DNA of 57,920 bases from Plantago elongata (Eukaryota > Streptophyta > Magnoliopsida > Lamiales > Plantaginaceae): NCBI GenBank assembly GCA_036897095.1, contig JAYMSP010000323.1, forward strand, positions 1 through 57,920. Reading direction: 5' to 3'. Position numbers and translations under genes: made by a program. Shown here one piece after another: positions 45,801-57,270 of the stretch. The stretch's first letter is position 1, and each line of letters starts with the position of its first letter. Under the pieces are notes generated by a model. It ran no database searches, had not been told where the DNA came from, and worked only from the letters and a program-made list of their open reading frames with translations.

Positions 45801-46761
45801 ACGAACATTCATAAAAGAAAAGCAGGACGCTACTAGGCAAGTGGAGGAGTACCAATCAGGTGTAAGTTCTAACATAAGCATGCAAAGGGACTCGCATGTC
45901 AATATGCCATCTAGAAGAATGAGAGATATAACTATTACTACAATAGAAGATATAATGAAATAATGTTCGCATATTTCCACTTTAACTAACGGAAAGAGAT
46001 TGTAATGTGCAAAAAAGAAAACTGTGAACTTAATCATATAAATGAGGGATTACATTCTAAATATTGTAATGTGGTAATTTAGATTGGTAACACGTTGACA
46101 CTTGTATCAATAACATTCATTCTGATCTGCAGTAGGTTATTATCTTCTACCGATAAAATTACATTTAGTTTTTATGGCTCATCAAGTGAGGCGGATCTAG
46201 AATCCGGTAAACTAAGTGGCAGAAGTTCTTCATCGGATGACTTGTACGATGAAAAAATATGTGCCATATGTTACGATGATCGAAGAAGCTGTCTATTCGT
46301 TCCTTGTGGACATTGCATCACATGCTATAGTTGTGCGAAGAGGTAAACATACTCGTAAATCATTTAATGTCCTTGACATTTTCATTCTTTGGCCTCATAT
46401 ATTGTTTTTCTAATATGCAACATGTTGTATTATTTTCTGGTGCTTTAATATGTTGTACTGTATAATATTTGATGCAGGTGGACAATCGAGGTACAACCTT
46501 TAAAGCCTCATGTACAATATGCATCATGGAGATAAACCCTCATTTATGTCTTGCATTGTACATAACATGTTAAAAAAACGAACATGCAGATGTAGTGTTG
46601 CATAATGTAGCCTCTAATAAACAACATTGTGTTGTCACGAAATTGAGAGAATTGAAGTAATGTGTGTTAATTTTGAATGCAGGATTATCAATGACGAAAT
46701 CAATACATGTCCTATATGCCGTACAATCATTCACAAAGTGAGAAGGTCGCGGATTTTATAA
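39845..46761 (+). CDS. APD-like membrane RING-type E3 ubiquitin ligase, 3' part (partial)
   Basis: Probably transfers ubiquitin from an E2 to membrane-associated targets. Visible exons: 39845-39949, 40051-40114, 45604-45700, 46133-46342 and 46683-46761, all GT-AG with matching phases, giving 184 residues. A lumenal-type ISNYTVTLTFNSE (with an N-glycosylation sequon) precedes one membrane span (LGFYAAVI plus AILIMIIALIVKL), a charged and serine-rich linker, and a C-terminal C3HC4 RING: CAICYDDRRSCLFVPCGHC, then ITCYSC and NTCPIC. RING position, spacing and the terminal HKVRR resemble the APD1-4 (ABERRANT POLLEN DEVELOPMENT) ligases. Those carry a large N-terminal extracytoplasmic region that I do not find here, so upstream exons are missing or unrecognised. 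A LINE occupies the intron between exons at 40114 and 45604. Whether the gene is expressed is unclear. Confidence 0.7.
40110..40126 (+). repeat. LINE target-site duplication, left copy (contains splice donor)
   Basis: CATAGGTCAGTATGTAT matches CATAGGTAACTATGTAT at 45293-45309 in 15 of 17 positions. The copy spans the exon end (ATAG) and the GT donor of the RING gene. Confidence 0.85.
40690..41030 (-). repeat. Imperfect direct repeats in the LINE 3' region
   Basis: A segment starting at about 40691 (CCTCAAGGATTAAAAACTAG) recurs from about 40919 (CCTCAAGATATTGAAAACTA), each followed by a TACTTGAGTTG word and CACATAAAATAC or CATACTAGATA words. A shorter third copy lies near 40790. The period is about 230 bp. 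Confidence 0.5.
44120..44460 (-). other. GC-rich segment within the LINE endonuclease-RT linker
   Basis: On the - strand the linker reads as ordinary LINE sequence up to QVDTEQLEGSSDD. It then enters a GC-rich stretch unlike LINE linkers (ALSGPAWAGPSSGLDSTGP and similar), and resumes with AELERLLSFQQSLLLQQ and WIKEGDANLKFFHS. Composition is clearly richer in G+C than either flank. It may be an insertion or captured sequence; source unknown. Confidence 0.45.
45293..45309 (+). repeat. LINE target-site duplication, right copy
   Basis: CATAGGTAACTATGTAT, the second copy of the 17-bp duplication. It carries a second potential donor (ATAG|GTAACT) on the far side of the LINE. Confidence 0.85.
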
Positions 46762-48202
46762 AACTAGAAGGACAGAACATGTTGTGCTCCCCACGTCTGA
46801 CCATTGGTGCAAATATTCGATTAAATTTCAATATTAGTTCATATTTGGCTCCCCAAAGCTTTGTTGCCAAGATGATTAAGCTTTGCCCCTCTGTAACAAG
46901 GCCACCATTATGCAATTCAACCCAATTTATGGATTGCCATCTTGGTTAGTCTTTAATAATGGGCTGTAGTTCACTGCGTTCAGTATCCCAAGTCCATGGG
47001 CCACATCACTGCTATTCAGTCCAAAGAGACTAAGCGTGAAGAAGTGCAATGATTTGGAAGGATCTAAACCAGCACGTAGAAAACGCTAAGCGATGTTGGA
47101 GAATTACTGCTTTTAAGTGTACAAAAATTGTTGACGAAGGGTCATATCATTATGTGAAGAAGTTGTGTAGCATGAATACATTCTTGTTGTCGGGTTCAAG
47201 TTTTCGATTTGCCATAAAATTTTGAGCCCGAGAAAAATCGGGTGTTACATACAACCTGCAAGCAACATTACCAATGATTAAGAGTTCATCCGCATACTCT
47301 GCTAGCAAATTAGGTATTGTTCCTACGCATGCATACTGTGCTAGCGAATTAAAGTTTTGAAAGTAATTAAGAATTTAAGACTCAAAATTATTGTTGGTGT
47401 TTCTGTAAATTTGTAATAGATGCAACACAGCAGTCAGCAGGTAAGATTTTTTAAGGAAAACAGCTCAGTGCAGTAATGTTCATCTATTTTATGAGATCTC
47501 TATTTATTAATGCTTATATAACCTATGATTACAATAATTAGAGATTCTGTTCTACTTCGAAAATTCAACAGCTATGGTCCTAGTTTTCTTGGCCTTTCCC
47601 ACCAAACCCCACTTTTAAAACTATGCTATACAAATTAAATATCCTAAAATCATACAACCAAATCTTTAAATAATTTATTTATACCTTGTCCAAGAAAATA
47701 GCAGAAAAATATTTTTATATGTCTTGCTATTGAAGAATATGAAAGATAAGCTACACAAGTACACGTGTTTGCTACTATAGATCTATGCATTGACAATTAC
47801 TATTGTGAATTTGTGATGGAAGTAGTCAAGTAGAAGAAGTTATTTAAATTGTGACAAATACAATGTTCTTACAACTTTTGCACATTTGAAACCTTTTCAC
47901 GACAAATGGGAGACATTTACATATGAAATTTGACGCAAGATGAACTTATTCAAGATATGTTGGGGGAGAATCACACTTGGAAGTTGTACCACTAGACACT
48001 AGTATATATAATATCATTCCAACCTACACACAAAAGCCATCAGATGAAACGATGATACAAAAGAACAAAACTTATATTAGACACACTTTCTAAAAGACCT
48101 TAATTCACAATCCATTATTAAAAAAAAAAAAAACAGATTCATTCTTGGTCGCCATTATGCAGGGCATATCTGTTTGATGATACGTAACAGTACCTGACCC
48201 GA
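46762..48202. other. Spacer between the RING gene and GH3; possible LTR end and a short repeat
   Basis: No gene seen. On the - strand, TGTAACACCCGATTTTTCTC starts at about 47250 and looks like the start of a plant Ty3/gypsy LTR, but no partner or target duplication is visible. A 21-bp direct repeat (GCATACTCTGCTAGCAAATTA at 47292, GCATACTGTGCTAGCGAATTA at 47331) is present. A 14-A run lies near 48120 in the GH3 3' flank. Confidence 0.35.
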
Positions 48203-50375
48203 TCAGTCGCGACGTTCTGGGGTCCAAAATGGTGCTGCAGGGCTATGGTGTGCCGATACAACCCGGGCATCGAGTAGCTCCACAATGGGAGGGAAGCTTA
48301 CGCATCTTGGCGCCTTGTATTGATTAATCGACGCACCCCTTGAGATAGCGTAATCCATTACCTCTTCGAACGTGCCATTGTTGACGACCCTGATTTCGAG
48401 GGGTCCAATTGAGTTATCGGCTACCCTGCATTGTCTGTAGACCGTGTTCATGGCCTCTTCCATGACATGGCAACAGTTTGCCAAAACGTTGTCGCTCGGG
48501 CCGTTGGCAGGGTCTTTGGAGAGCAGTTCCCAGTATATAACATAATGTCCCGGAATTGTGCTAGAGTCAGCATAGCTAGTGTACTCAACCACAGTTGTAT
48601 CGAATTCTTGTAGCAACACAGAAGCATTTTCAACCGCCTTTTGGAGCTCCGATTCATCAGTTTTGTCCGCATCTATGCTGAGGAGAACATTCTTTCGCCT
48701 AATGAACTTGAATTGTGGAGCTGCATTGTAGAAGCCGGTAACACGAAGGATGTCACCAACACGGTAACGACTTAGGCCAGAGTATGTTGAGACTACTAGC
48801 TCATACTCTTTGCCAACTTCCAGATCCGCAAGATCTACAAGACGTGGAGGCGAATCACGGGACAATTTGACCGGATTAGCCGAGTCATGAGGGATGAACT
48901 CGAAATAGCCCATGTTAGGCATAATGGTGTATGAAGTGTCCTCCGGCTTGGTCATCGGCGTCAAGTTAAGCCCAAAGTAGCACTCTGAGGACGCGTACAT
49001 AGTGCACGGTTTTGGCAATCCACCACTATAGAAGTCAAGAAGAGGAATGTATTGCCCCATCGCCCCGGTAACAATCACATCTAGATACTTTGTATTAGGC
49101 CAAATTCTCGGAATAATCCTCTCCCAATTTTCACCTTCACATTCCTTAGTAATGAACTCGGCAAGCTTAGCATTCGGCTTGAGAATATCTTGCATTCGTC
49201 TTTGAATTGAAGGATCAGTGATTCTCGGGTTCAAGTTCCCGGTAGAAATATCATTAGCCAATTGGCGCCAATTGAGCTGGAGGAACTTTATGGCACGGAG
49301 GAGGCCTGATGCGAAAACCGCACCAACCCTAAGGACCTCTTCACGCATGATAAGTCCACACAACATTTGAGAGTACATGCTCTGATAGGAATCAACGCAT
49401 AGGATTGCCTCGTCCGGGCTAGTGTACACGTTGTACGGGTCGTAAGGCCTCTTCTTGAACTGCTCACTCTTGTAGTAGCTGGTGAGAACAGGCCGGGCGA
49501 CCAGACCGCTTGGTGTCTTTGTCTCGGCCTTGATGAAGAGAAAGTACAAACCCTTTCCTTTGTCAAGATCAGGGACATATCTGCGTCATGCAATAGTAGT
49601 GTTAGTTAGCCAATCTTGTCTTGTACGTTCCTAAAACGAAATGTACCAAAAGAAATGAAATCAGCATTCAAGTTTTGTCTCAAGATATGTCAATTTTTGT
49701 CTCAAGCATTCATTAGAGAAAAATGAAAAATCTCAAAGCTACTCACAAGTTCATCACTGGCATGAGAAGAGAGTACAACTTCTGTCTTCGGTCCATCTCC
49801 TCGCTAATCGTCGGCATGAGCTTCCTCTCACCGGCAGATGTCCCGGAGCTGCGATCAATCCATGTAAAAATCACATTAATATAGAATTCCGTTAACAAAT
49901 TTTATATCGCATATATATAGTAGCAAGTTTCTTTCGTTATAGAAAAATCTTGTAGCAATTAAATGTGTTTATATACACATGTGATTATATCTATTATCAC
50001 ATGTGACATACGTGCCAAAATTATAGTTTGAGAACTTGTCCTTCAAAATCGTTACCTTGTGAGAAACTCAGAAATGGGGCGAGAGCTAAGTATGGGAGAG
50101 CGGTCCCCATTCGCAATACGCTTGATCTCCGGTTGAAGATCCTCGTAAGTCACAACCGGGATCCTAAACTTGAAAGAATCACGGTCAGTTGCACCTCCAA
50201 GACTAAACCTTTGAAGGTACTCGGTGTAGGCATTTTGGTCAAGAATTTCAGCCAACACTCTCTCTTGCACCTTGTCCGTGTTTTTCGTCATCTCTTCGAT
50301 GAACTCAAGCGCCTTGGCGAACTTTTCATTCGGAGGGGGTGCTACGGTAGAAGGGAGGGTGGACTCAACCGCCAT
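48203..50375 (-). CDS. GH3.1: GH3 indole-3-acetic acid-amido synthetase (GH3.1-like, group II)
   Basis: ATP-dependent acyl-adenylate enzyme that conjugates auxin to amino acids such as Asp, lowering free auxin in the cytosol. Exons on the - strand: 50375-50056, 49848-49747 and 49580-48203, giving 599 residues, the normal length. Adenylation motifs are complete: [13 protein letters not shown] (motif I), [14 protein letters not shown] (motif II) and [15 protein letters not shown] (motif III). The C-terminal domain ([59 protein letters not shown]) is intact. The N-terminus (MAVEST...) and C-terminus ([19 protein letters not shown]) match GH3.1 better than GH3.5/6. The unusual [10 protein letters not shown] has Ser where most group II enzymes have Tyr (GLYRYRVGD). 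GH3 genes are classic primary auxin-response genes, in line with the motifs upstream. Confidence 0.94.
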
Positions 50376-50472
50376 GTTTTGAGAAAATTGAGCTATGGAA
50401 GGGAGGTTTGTGCGATTATTCTATGTTGTGTTCTGATAGAATTGATGAGTTTTAGAAGCAAAGTATGCTTGG

Positions 50473-50481
50473 TTTATATAG
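50473..50481 (-). promoter_or_regulatory. Putative TATA box of GH3
   Basis: CTATATAAA on the - strand about 100 bp upstream of the ATG at 50375, leaving a leader of roughly 70 nt. Confidence 0.6.
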
Positions 50482-50584
50482 TGTAACAAACGTGAGGGCA
50501 TAATAGAACATTTATCAATTTACTTCCTGTGTACCCATATCTCACCTCGTGCGTGTTGGGATAAGTTATGGATATTTTGACTTG

Positions 50585-50590
50585 TGTCTC
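50585..50590 (+). promoter_or_regulatory. Candidate auxin response element TGTCTC (proximal)
   Basis: Canonical AuxRE hexamer about 210 bp upstream of the GH3 start and 105 bp upstream of the TATA box. ARF transcription factors bind this motif in either orientation. A single hexamer occurs by chance often, but the location in a GH3 promoter raises its credibility. Confidence 0.5.
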
Positions 50591-51121
50591 CCATACTTTC
50601 CCTTTGGAAGCATACAAGTAATAGTTAATTCACATTGAGACGAATGAGTTACCTAGTCATAGATTGTATACTACTACTATTCGTGACGTATTGTATTTTA
50701 TGTACTTACTCATTTGGTTTCCACTACACAATTTTAAAACTTATCCAATATTTACATTCGTCCTACTTAAAAGTACATAAGTTACGTGTCAATCTTTGAC
50801 ACTGAATTGCCGTGCATGATTATAACATTAAAGAATGTTACTATATGTATCTTTCGTCATAAATATTTTTGTACGTTTATCATGCGTTAAAATTCGATAA
50901 TTCGGCTCATATGATATGTAATAAATATAGAATTAGATACATTTATCAATTGAAAATCTTAACACGGGCCAGGTGGGATTGATGACATCATCAGCCGGAG
51001 GGAATATTTCACATTTTATGGAGGAAGACGAGTTGTCGAGATTCAATGATATGGTCCTGGATAATGTAGGGAAGAAAGATGACATAAGGGACCATGTGAT
51101 GTCACCATGTACTGACTTAGG

Positions 51122-51127
51122 GAGACA
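51122..51127 (-). promoter_or_regulatory. Candidate auxin response element (GAGACA, distal)
   Basis: Inverse of TGTCTC, about 750 bp upstream of the GH3 start. It sits in a mixed-composition block (50965-51240) that also holds TGTCGA and TGTCCC variants and CATGTG words. The block stands out from the AT-rich surroundings and may be a conserved upstream module. Confidence 0.4.
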
Positions 51128-51239
51128 TGTGGACCAGCAAAGATGCCACATTGGTATATTCCAGCATGGACATTTTTGTCCCGGACCGGAGATTGTTGGT
51201 CACGGACAATGATAGGGTGCCGGCGAGATAGGCAATGGT

Positions 51240-51489
51240 TGTTGCTTGTAGGACTGCAACTTTTAATTTTAAAACGTAGAAATGTTTACTTTTTCTATAT
51301 GCTGCTATGCAAATTCCAATCTATATGTCACAGTTTAAAATAATATAATTAGTATAATTTGTGAAAAGGAAGACGTACATTCTTGTATAATTACTACTAA
51401 TTCTTGTAAGCATAATTCAAGTGTTTACTATATTATGCATCATGGTATGTAGTATTATGGATTGTTAATTCATCTTTTTTCGAGATTTA
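51240..51489. other. AT-rich spacer upstream of GH3
   Basis: Nothing recognised beyond the regulatory candidates to its left and the repeat to its right. Confidence 0.35.
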
Positions 51490-51665
51490 GATGTATTCTT
51501 TAAACGAGATTTACTGAATTGAATTAGACTGAATTGGACTGAATCGAACTGAACTGGACTGAACTAGAGCAATGTATAAATCATAACTAAATCGAACTGA
51601 ACTGAACTAAACTGGATTGGACTGAAGTGGACTAAACTAAACTGAACTGATTTTCAATTGAAGAG
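51490..51665 (+). repeat. ACTGA-family MITE-like repeat, copy E
   Basis: Starts GATGTATTCTTTAAACGAG, then GAATTGGACTGAATCGAACT, core TGTATAAATCATAACTAAAT, then GAACTGAACTGAACTAAACT. Same layout and orientation as copies A and C. Confidence 0.5.
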
Positions 51666-52339
51666 TCACTACCTTTTATAACGAAAATTCTAATTTCAAT
51701 CTTGTATTATTACTAATGTGAAGTATTCAAAATTCATTTTGCTGGAGTTGTAAATTGATGGAGCTCCAACCTTAATTAATTTTATAACCTAATTGTATAG
51801 ACCTCAACGAGCCAAATTTTCGCCTTCCTCAATCTTGCTTATATTTTCAAAATTATTTTGATGAATGATTTTCACACTCTCAACTTAACTTCTCTCAAGT
51901 TCATCTTGGATTTCCTTATCGATGATTGTCCTCTACTATTTCTTTCTTTCAATATATTGACTAATATGTAATTAATGGTTAGTAACTTGTACTCAAATTC
52001 TTGGCTCCGCTCTATTTAAGTTATTGAGTGTGAGATTGTCATAATTAATTGGTGATATTTTTAAAAGTAAAAAATAAAATATAATTACAAATTAGTGTAA
52101 CTTTTAAAAACTTCTAACATTTTAGTGATACATAAAAAACTTTCTATAAATTAGTGATTTTAGTATATTTGAAATAAAATACACTAGAATTAAAAAAAAT
52201 ATATCCCATAGTTATAGAAAACTAAATCAAAACATGTTCACATGCCAGTTGAAACAAATTAAACAACTATAAGCTGATTGATACAAGCGGTAATCAACCT
52301 TCTAGATTCCTAGATCTTTCATTGTCAATTTTTTTACTA
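51666..52339. other. AT-rich spacer; nothing recognised
   Basis: No coding region. Some short words around 52080-52160 (TTAGTGAT) recur, possibly belonging to the following repeat. Confidence 0.35.
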
Positions 52340-52830
52340 TTTAGTATGATGTGTGTTACATTTTACATGATTGTATTATATGATGCTTATAATTTAATGT
52401 TAAATTATGTATATCGTATTAATATGATGCTTGCTAAATGATGTTTGCAGTACTAATATAATGTTTGTTTTACATTTGATGTTTGAATTATACGATGTTT
52501 GTAATATAATGTTGAATGATGCTTACAGTACTAATATGATGCTTGTTTCCTATTGATGATGCTTGTAATATAATGTTGAATGATGCTTGTAATTAAATTT
52601 GAAAGAAAGATGCTTGGAGATTATAATAAACGTTAAAATTTTATAGAAAAAAATTGAAAATTAGAATAAAGATGATTATGAAATTGGAAGAATGATGCTT
52701 GTAAAATTAGAATAATGATGTTTGTAAAATTAGAAAAAAGATGCTTGGAGATAGATCAAAATAAACTATAAAAAAAGAAAACATTATTGAAAAATGCTTG
52801 ATTATTTTGATAATGCTTGCATAATCTTAC
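52340..52830 (+). repeat. Degenerate GATGCTTGTAATA tandem/interspersed array
   Basis: The words GATGCTTGTAATATAATGTT and close variants (GATGCTTGCTAAATGATG, GATGTTTGTAATATAATG, GATGCTTACAGTACTAATAT) recur at least a dozen times over about 450 bp with irregular spacing. The array is AT-rich and non-coding. Such arrays are often found within non-autonomous DNA transposons, but no ends are visible. Confidence 0.6.
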
Positions 52831-55531
52831 TTTATTTACTATTCTAACGTAACCAAATATAAACAGAATATAATTAATTAATTGTAGATTTATTTTGATT
52901 ATTAAATACAAGAATAGATGCACACGCTACGAGTGTGAAGAATGTGTTTTTTGATTTTATTTTATGGTTCGTTAAGTTATCTTGTTCTAACTTTGTACAA
53001 TCATGTCGATATCTAGGTACGTATTATTTATTTTGTTAATCAAATCTATATTATATGTTTTTCTAGAATGAATTTACAAGTTGCTCAAAAGAGTAGTTGG
53101 AGATTTTGTATGGTGTTATTGGTGAGTCATCGACGAATTCGTTCGACAACCCATGGCTAGTTCAGTGACGGCAAAAAATATTAAATCCTCGTGATAATCT
53201 TAATGATTTGATTTGTGTAGACAATAAATAGTACTTGAAGTACAATTTGAGAGGTTCGACTTTATATTAATGATAATTATATCATCATGCACGCTCTTAA
53301 CATTTCCTTGGCACGCGACAATAAACGTTATGGATATCTAGATATTTAGAGTTTTCTGAACGGTTTACATGGTTATCGTTTGTTATACGCACCGATTTAA
53401 TGAGAGTGGTATTTCGTGTGTTTTATCATTAATTATACTGTAACTTTTTGAATCAAGTTGCAATCAGTCGCTTTCCATCCGCCAGTTATTACTTATTATA
53501 TATTACACTACGAGTATGAATAATATTTTAAATGTATTCATTAACATTTATACCCTCTAGTGATATTCATTCTAGTATATTTTTAAACTAATTTCATATT
53601 AGTATTTATATACAAAATACCTATTGAAGCTCTTTACAATGGTACATGTTGTTTTGTACGCAAATCAATTATAATTGTTAGAAGTACAATTAGATTATAA
53701 AAATATTATTGAATTAAAACATTTTAATTTACCTATACTTCTAACGACAAGGAAGAGTACTATTTATACATATGTATGTATAGTCAAGGTAATCAAACCA
53801 TTAATGCAACGACTATTTAAACAATCGGTCAGGGTTGGATTCACCATTTTCTCACGTATGGACTTATGAACTTTTATGAGGGATAGTAACGATTCAAAAC
53901 ATCGATTAATCTCAAGGTCCATGTCAATTCTAATATTCTATCCATGTCGAATTCAACTTCTCACATTTTATTTTTGGACAAATTTTCATCTCATTAATAT
54001 ACTTTATTCACTCTATTACATTTTATTCTCTCTTTCTTATACTTTATTCAATTTATATTTACTTTAATCATATCTTTTTTATTTTTTAATTTTATCTTAA
54101 AGTTTATATCCAAATCTGTAAGAAATTAGATTGGAGACGTAGACATTGACTAAAAGGAGAAGAATATACAAAAATATAAAATTATTGATTTATAATCAAA
54201 ATGATGAATATGACGGTCATTTTGAAGCTCAATCTAGCAAGAGCTAGACACAATAAAACGAAGAGGGTCAAATAAGAATGTGAAATAAGATTCTTCTTCT
54301 TTCTTTTAAAGAGGGCAATTAAAACTGATAGAGCTAATATGCAAGTAAAATTGAACACCGCCAAGTGGGTGCCTGTTTCTTCTTCTTCTTCGATTTTGTG
54401 TGCTTGGTGATGATTATTCAGAAGAAATAGTTTTCTCTCATGTTGTTATGTTTTTCCGATGTAACGAATATATATAGTCACCTGGGCGGAGTGGCTGAAT
54501 TAACCACACTGCCGCCCTCTCTGGTATGTCAGACTCCAATCAAAGATTTTCAAATTTTAAAGAAAATTATATGTTCAAGAAGCTCGAAGAAAGCTAAAAA
54601 CTTTTGGTATATATTATTTCTTCATTTAAATTTGGTAAGGGTTGTGGAGATGGAAAATTGAATTTTGATGGAAATGATATATACTTATATAGGAGTGAAA
54701 GGAGGAGATACAACGTTTATAATAAAGAGTGACATGTTGATCTGGACGGTTCATATTATTTTGGTGTATTACATGCGCTACTTGGTGAGAATCAACCATT
54801 ATACAACGTTTGGATAATTTTAAACTGCAAAAATTAAAATTGAGAGAAAATCGGTGTTATTCCACTCTCTTCTATTTTGTTATATTATTACTTTGAATGC
54901 TATCTTTAGTATTTAATTTGAAATTAAATATATAGACATTAATTTATAGGATATTTTTTATATATTATTAATTTATATATTATCAACTTGTAATTGTGAA
55001 AGTTGTATGACCTTTTAAATGACAACCAAATTGTCAAATTATAATATTCGGCGAGTCTAATACCATCCAAAAAAATGTTGGAGGGGGCAAGTACTGTGTA
55101 TATGTCCCTGACTAGTAATCTTTACTTTTCTACCATAACTATTTTAAACTGTTTTGGTTCAAATCGCGTCACCAATCACTCTTGCCTGTTTGAATAATTA
55201 AAGTGGTCAAATTCATCTTAAAGTAGATGTTTTACCAAGAAATGGTCTCTGTAGATCATATTGAGAATAAACTTTTATTTTTCATGCACATTTTCAACTA
55301 ATTTTAATCTCATGCACATGAGTACATGAGTAGTCAACATCATTAATCTAACTAAGTTCAAGTAATTTCTCCGCTCGGCTAATTTCCTTCTATCCCATTT
55401 TAATCGTCTCACACTCCTCACTCAACTATCCATATTCTCAACTATCCATATTCATTATTTATCTTTTCTCTATTTAAATACCAATATTCATTTTTCATTT
55501 TCTTGGCCTACTAACATATATTTTTCTATTA
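52831..55531. other. AT-rich region, no gene recognised
   Basis: Short frames (for example 54364-54182 on the - strand, hydrophobic with a KRKKK patch) lack an ATG start in context and have no family match. No tRNA or other RNA gene is recognised. Confidence 0.4.
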
Positions 55532-57270
55532 TGTAGCCGCCCAAAAATTCACATTTTGAACTTGCACGTTTTAAAACTAACCGTTCGTCAAATTAAAGTG
55601 GAGTTCGTAAGCATTGTTGGACCAAATTATATGACTTGTAACATTATCCAACTCATTATTTATCAACGTACAAGTCCATTGTATTGTAAAAGTCCTCTTC
55701 AAACTCTAATCTTCTCCCCAAAACCGTAGAGCTTTTAAAATAAAATATATTTAGCCGAAAAGACTATTTTCACGCGAAAAAAAATTCTGCCAGACGCAGA
55801 ATTATTCAAAACTCGATTCCCGATTATCTAACCATTGGATTGAGCTGATTGTTGGAGATCATATTCCTAACACACCATTCTACACTTTTACCGGAAGTAT
55901 CTCCGTTTTGAAGTTCCAGTTATTCTGAAAATCGTATCAAACAGAGCTGTTTCTCCAAAATCATTTTCAATCCATGCCATCTCGTTTATTTCCTCAAGGC
56001 AAGTTCCCCTAGAACTTACATATATTGATATATATGATGTTGATGTTATGGTTGACTTTAATCTATGCTATGATATGACAGTTTTACAATTTCCTTAAAC
56101 ATCTCCATGTTCATGTTAATTAGGTTTACATGATGTTTTATTGTTCAGAATATTATCATTAGATTAATTGGGTTGATGATGTTGGTATTATTGTTACTTG
56201 TCAGAGTACGTACTTAATGTGTTAACAAACAAAAACTTGAATTGTGCACTCTTAGTCTTAGTATTGCAGAATGGCCCTGATGTCTTGTGTATATATGCCT
56301 TGTTAACAGAGTATGATTAGACTTGTAGGCAAACTTTGGTAGGATTAGTTATGGCAAGTGGATTAATATTACTTAGCAAGAGCTTGTGAGTTTCATAAAA
56401 AGTATTGTATAGCTATGCACATGTTGGTATTATGTTTTTAATTGCTCTGAAATTGTTACTCTTGAAGTTGTTGATCAGTGAGTTCTTGGACTCTAAGCAT
56501 TTTTTATTCCAGTTTGTTAATCTTGCAATATGTTACAGTTTAAATAACATGTATTCATATTCGTATTCATATTAATAAGATGTTAAGAGTTTAAAGTACT
56601 TTAAATTTAAATTTAAAGTTTTAAGTTAAGGAAGGGATTCATAAGGTACCGTCTTAAGCATTTGAGACATTTAAAGAGTATTGGCTAGAGTGTGATTAGT
56701 GCCTCTAGCCGTGTTTTAAGAGTTTTAAGAGGCCACCATGAATTGGGGTAGGATCTTGCGATATCCAGTAATCTCGCGATCATGTTATGATGTATAAGAC
56801 ATTTTAAGAGCAAGTTTCATGACAAGTTTCAAGTTCAAGTTAAAGAGATTTTAAGAGAACAAGTCACATAATAGAATTACATTGCATTAAGCAAGACTAA
56901 AAGCTTCAAAAGACATGAAGATAGAACTTTAAGTAATTGCACGTGCATGGATACTTGTTCAGTCAGTGATCACGACTGACCCCTTTCTAAATTGATATTT
57001 TAGATATTGAAGTTGAACGTTGCCGGAGCAGTGATCACTACAAGAATCCCTTTAATATTTCAAGTTTACGATTTTCTACTTTGTAAAGTTACAAGTATTT
57101 TATGATTATAAGTTCGCTGCATATTTTTATTAGTTCACGAACTTATTTTAAGAACTTTCACGTTAAGTGTAAGGAGGCACGAGGCGTTGAACCACGTTTT
57201 CAATTTTACAAATTTAAGTTCGTCGAATTTTAAAACTCAAAAATTAACGCGAGTTGTATTTCTGTTAGAT
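55532..57270 (+). mobile_element. Possible solo LTR or LTR fragment, Ty3/gypsy-like fossil
   Basis: TGTAGCCGCCCAAAAATTCA at the left resembles the start of long Tekay/Del-type LTRs (TGTAACNCCC...AAAATTT), and the interior has similar word use (GCATTTGAGACATTTAAAGA; GGCCACCATGAATTGGGGTA). The right limit is guessed from a composition change after an AAAATTAACGCGAG word. No coding region, no second LTR and no clear target duplication are visible, so extent and class remain uncertain. Confidence 0.3.

Noticed and set aside
46343-46682. Possible extra exon near 46480-46535 in the RING gene
   Set aside because: An AG|GTGGACAATCG acceptor exists, but including it would interrupt the RING between paired cysteines; direct joining of 46342 to 46683 restores a normal RING.
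50973-51212. 79-codon + strand frame upstream of GH3
   Set aside because: Head-to-head with GH3 and rich in promoter-type motifs; no family resemblance, so read as regulatory DNA.
54182-54364. Hydrophobic 60-codon - strand frame with a KRKKK patch
   Set aside because: It begins at a TTG rather than an ATG, the upstream ATG is in another frame, and no family match is known to me.
54478-54530. GGGCGGAGTGGCTGAATTAACC segment considered as a tRNA-like start
   Set aside because: It does not fold into a cloverleaf: no T-loop GTTCGA motif or matching acceptor stem follows at the right distance.
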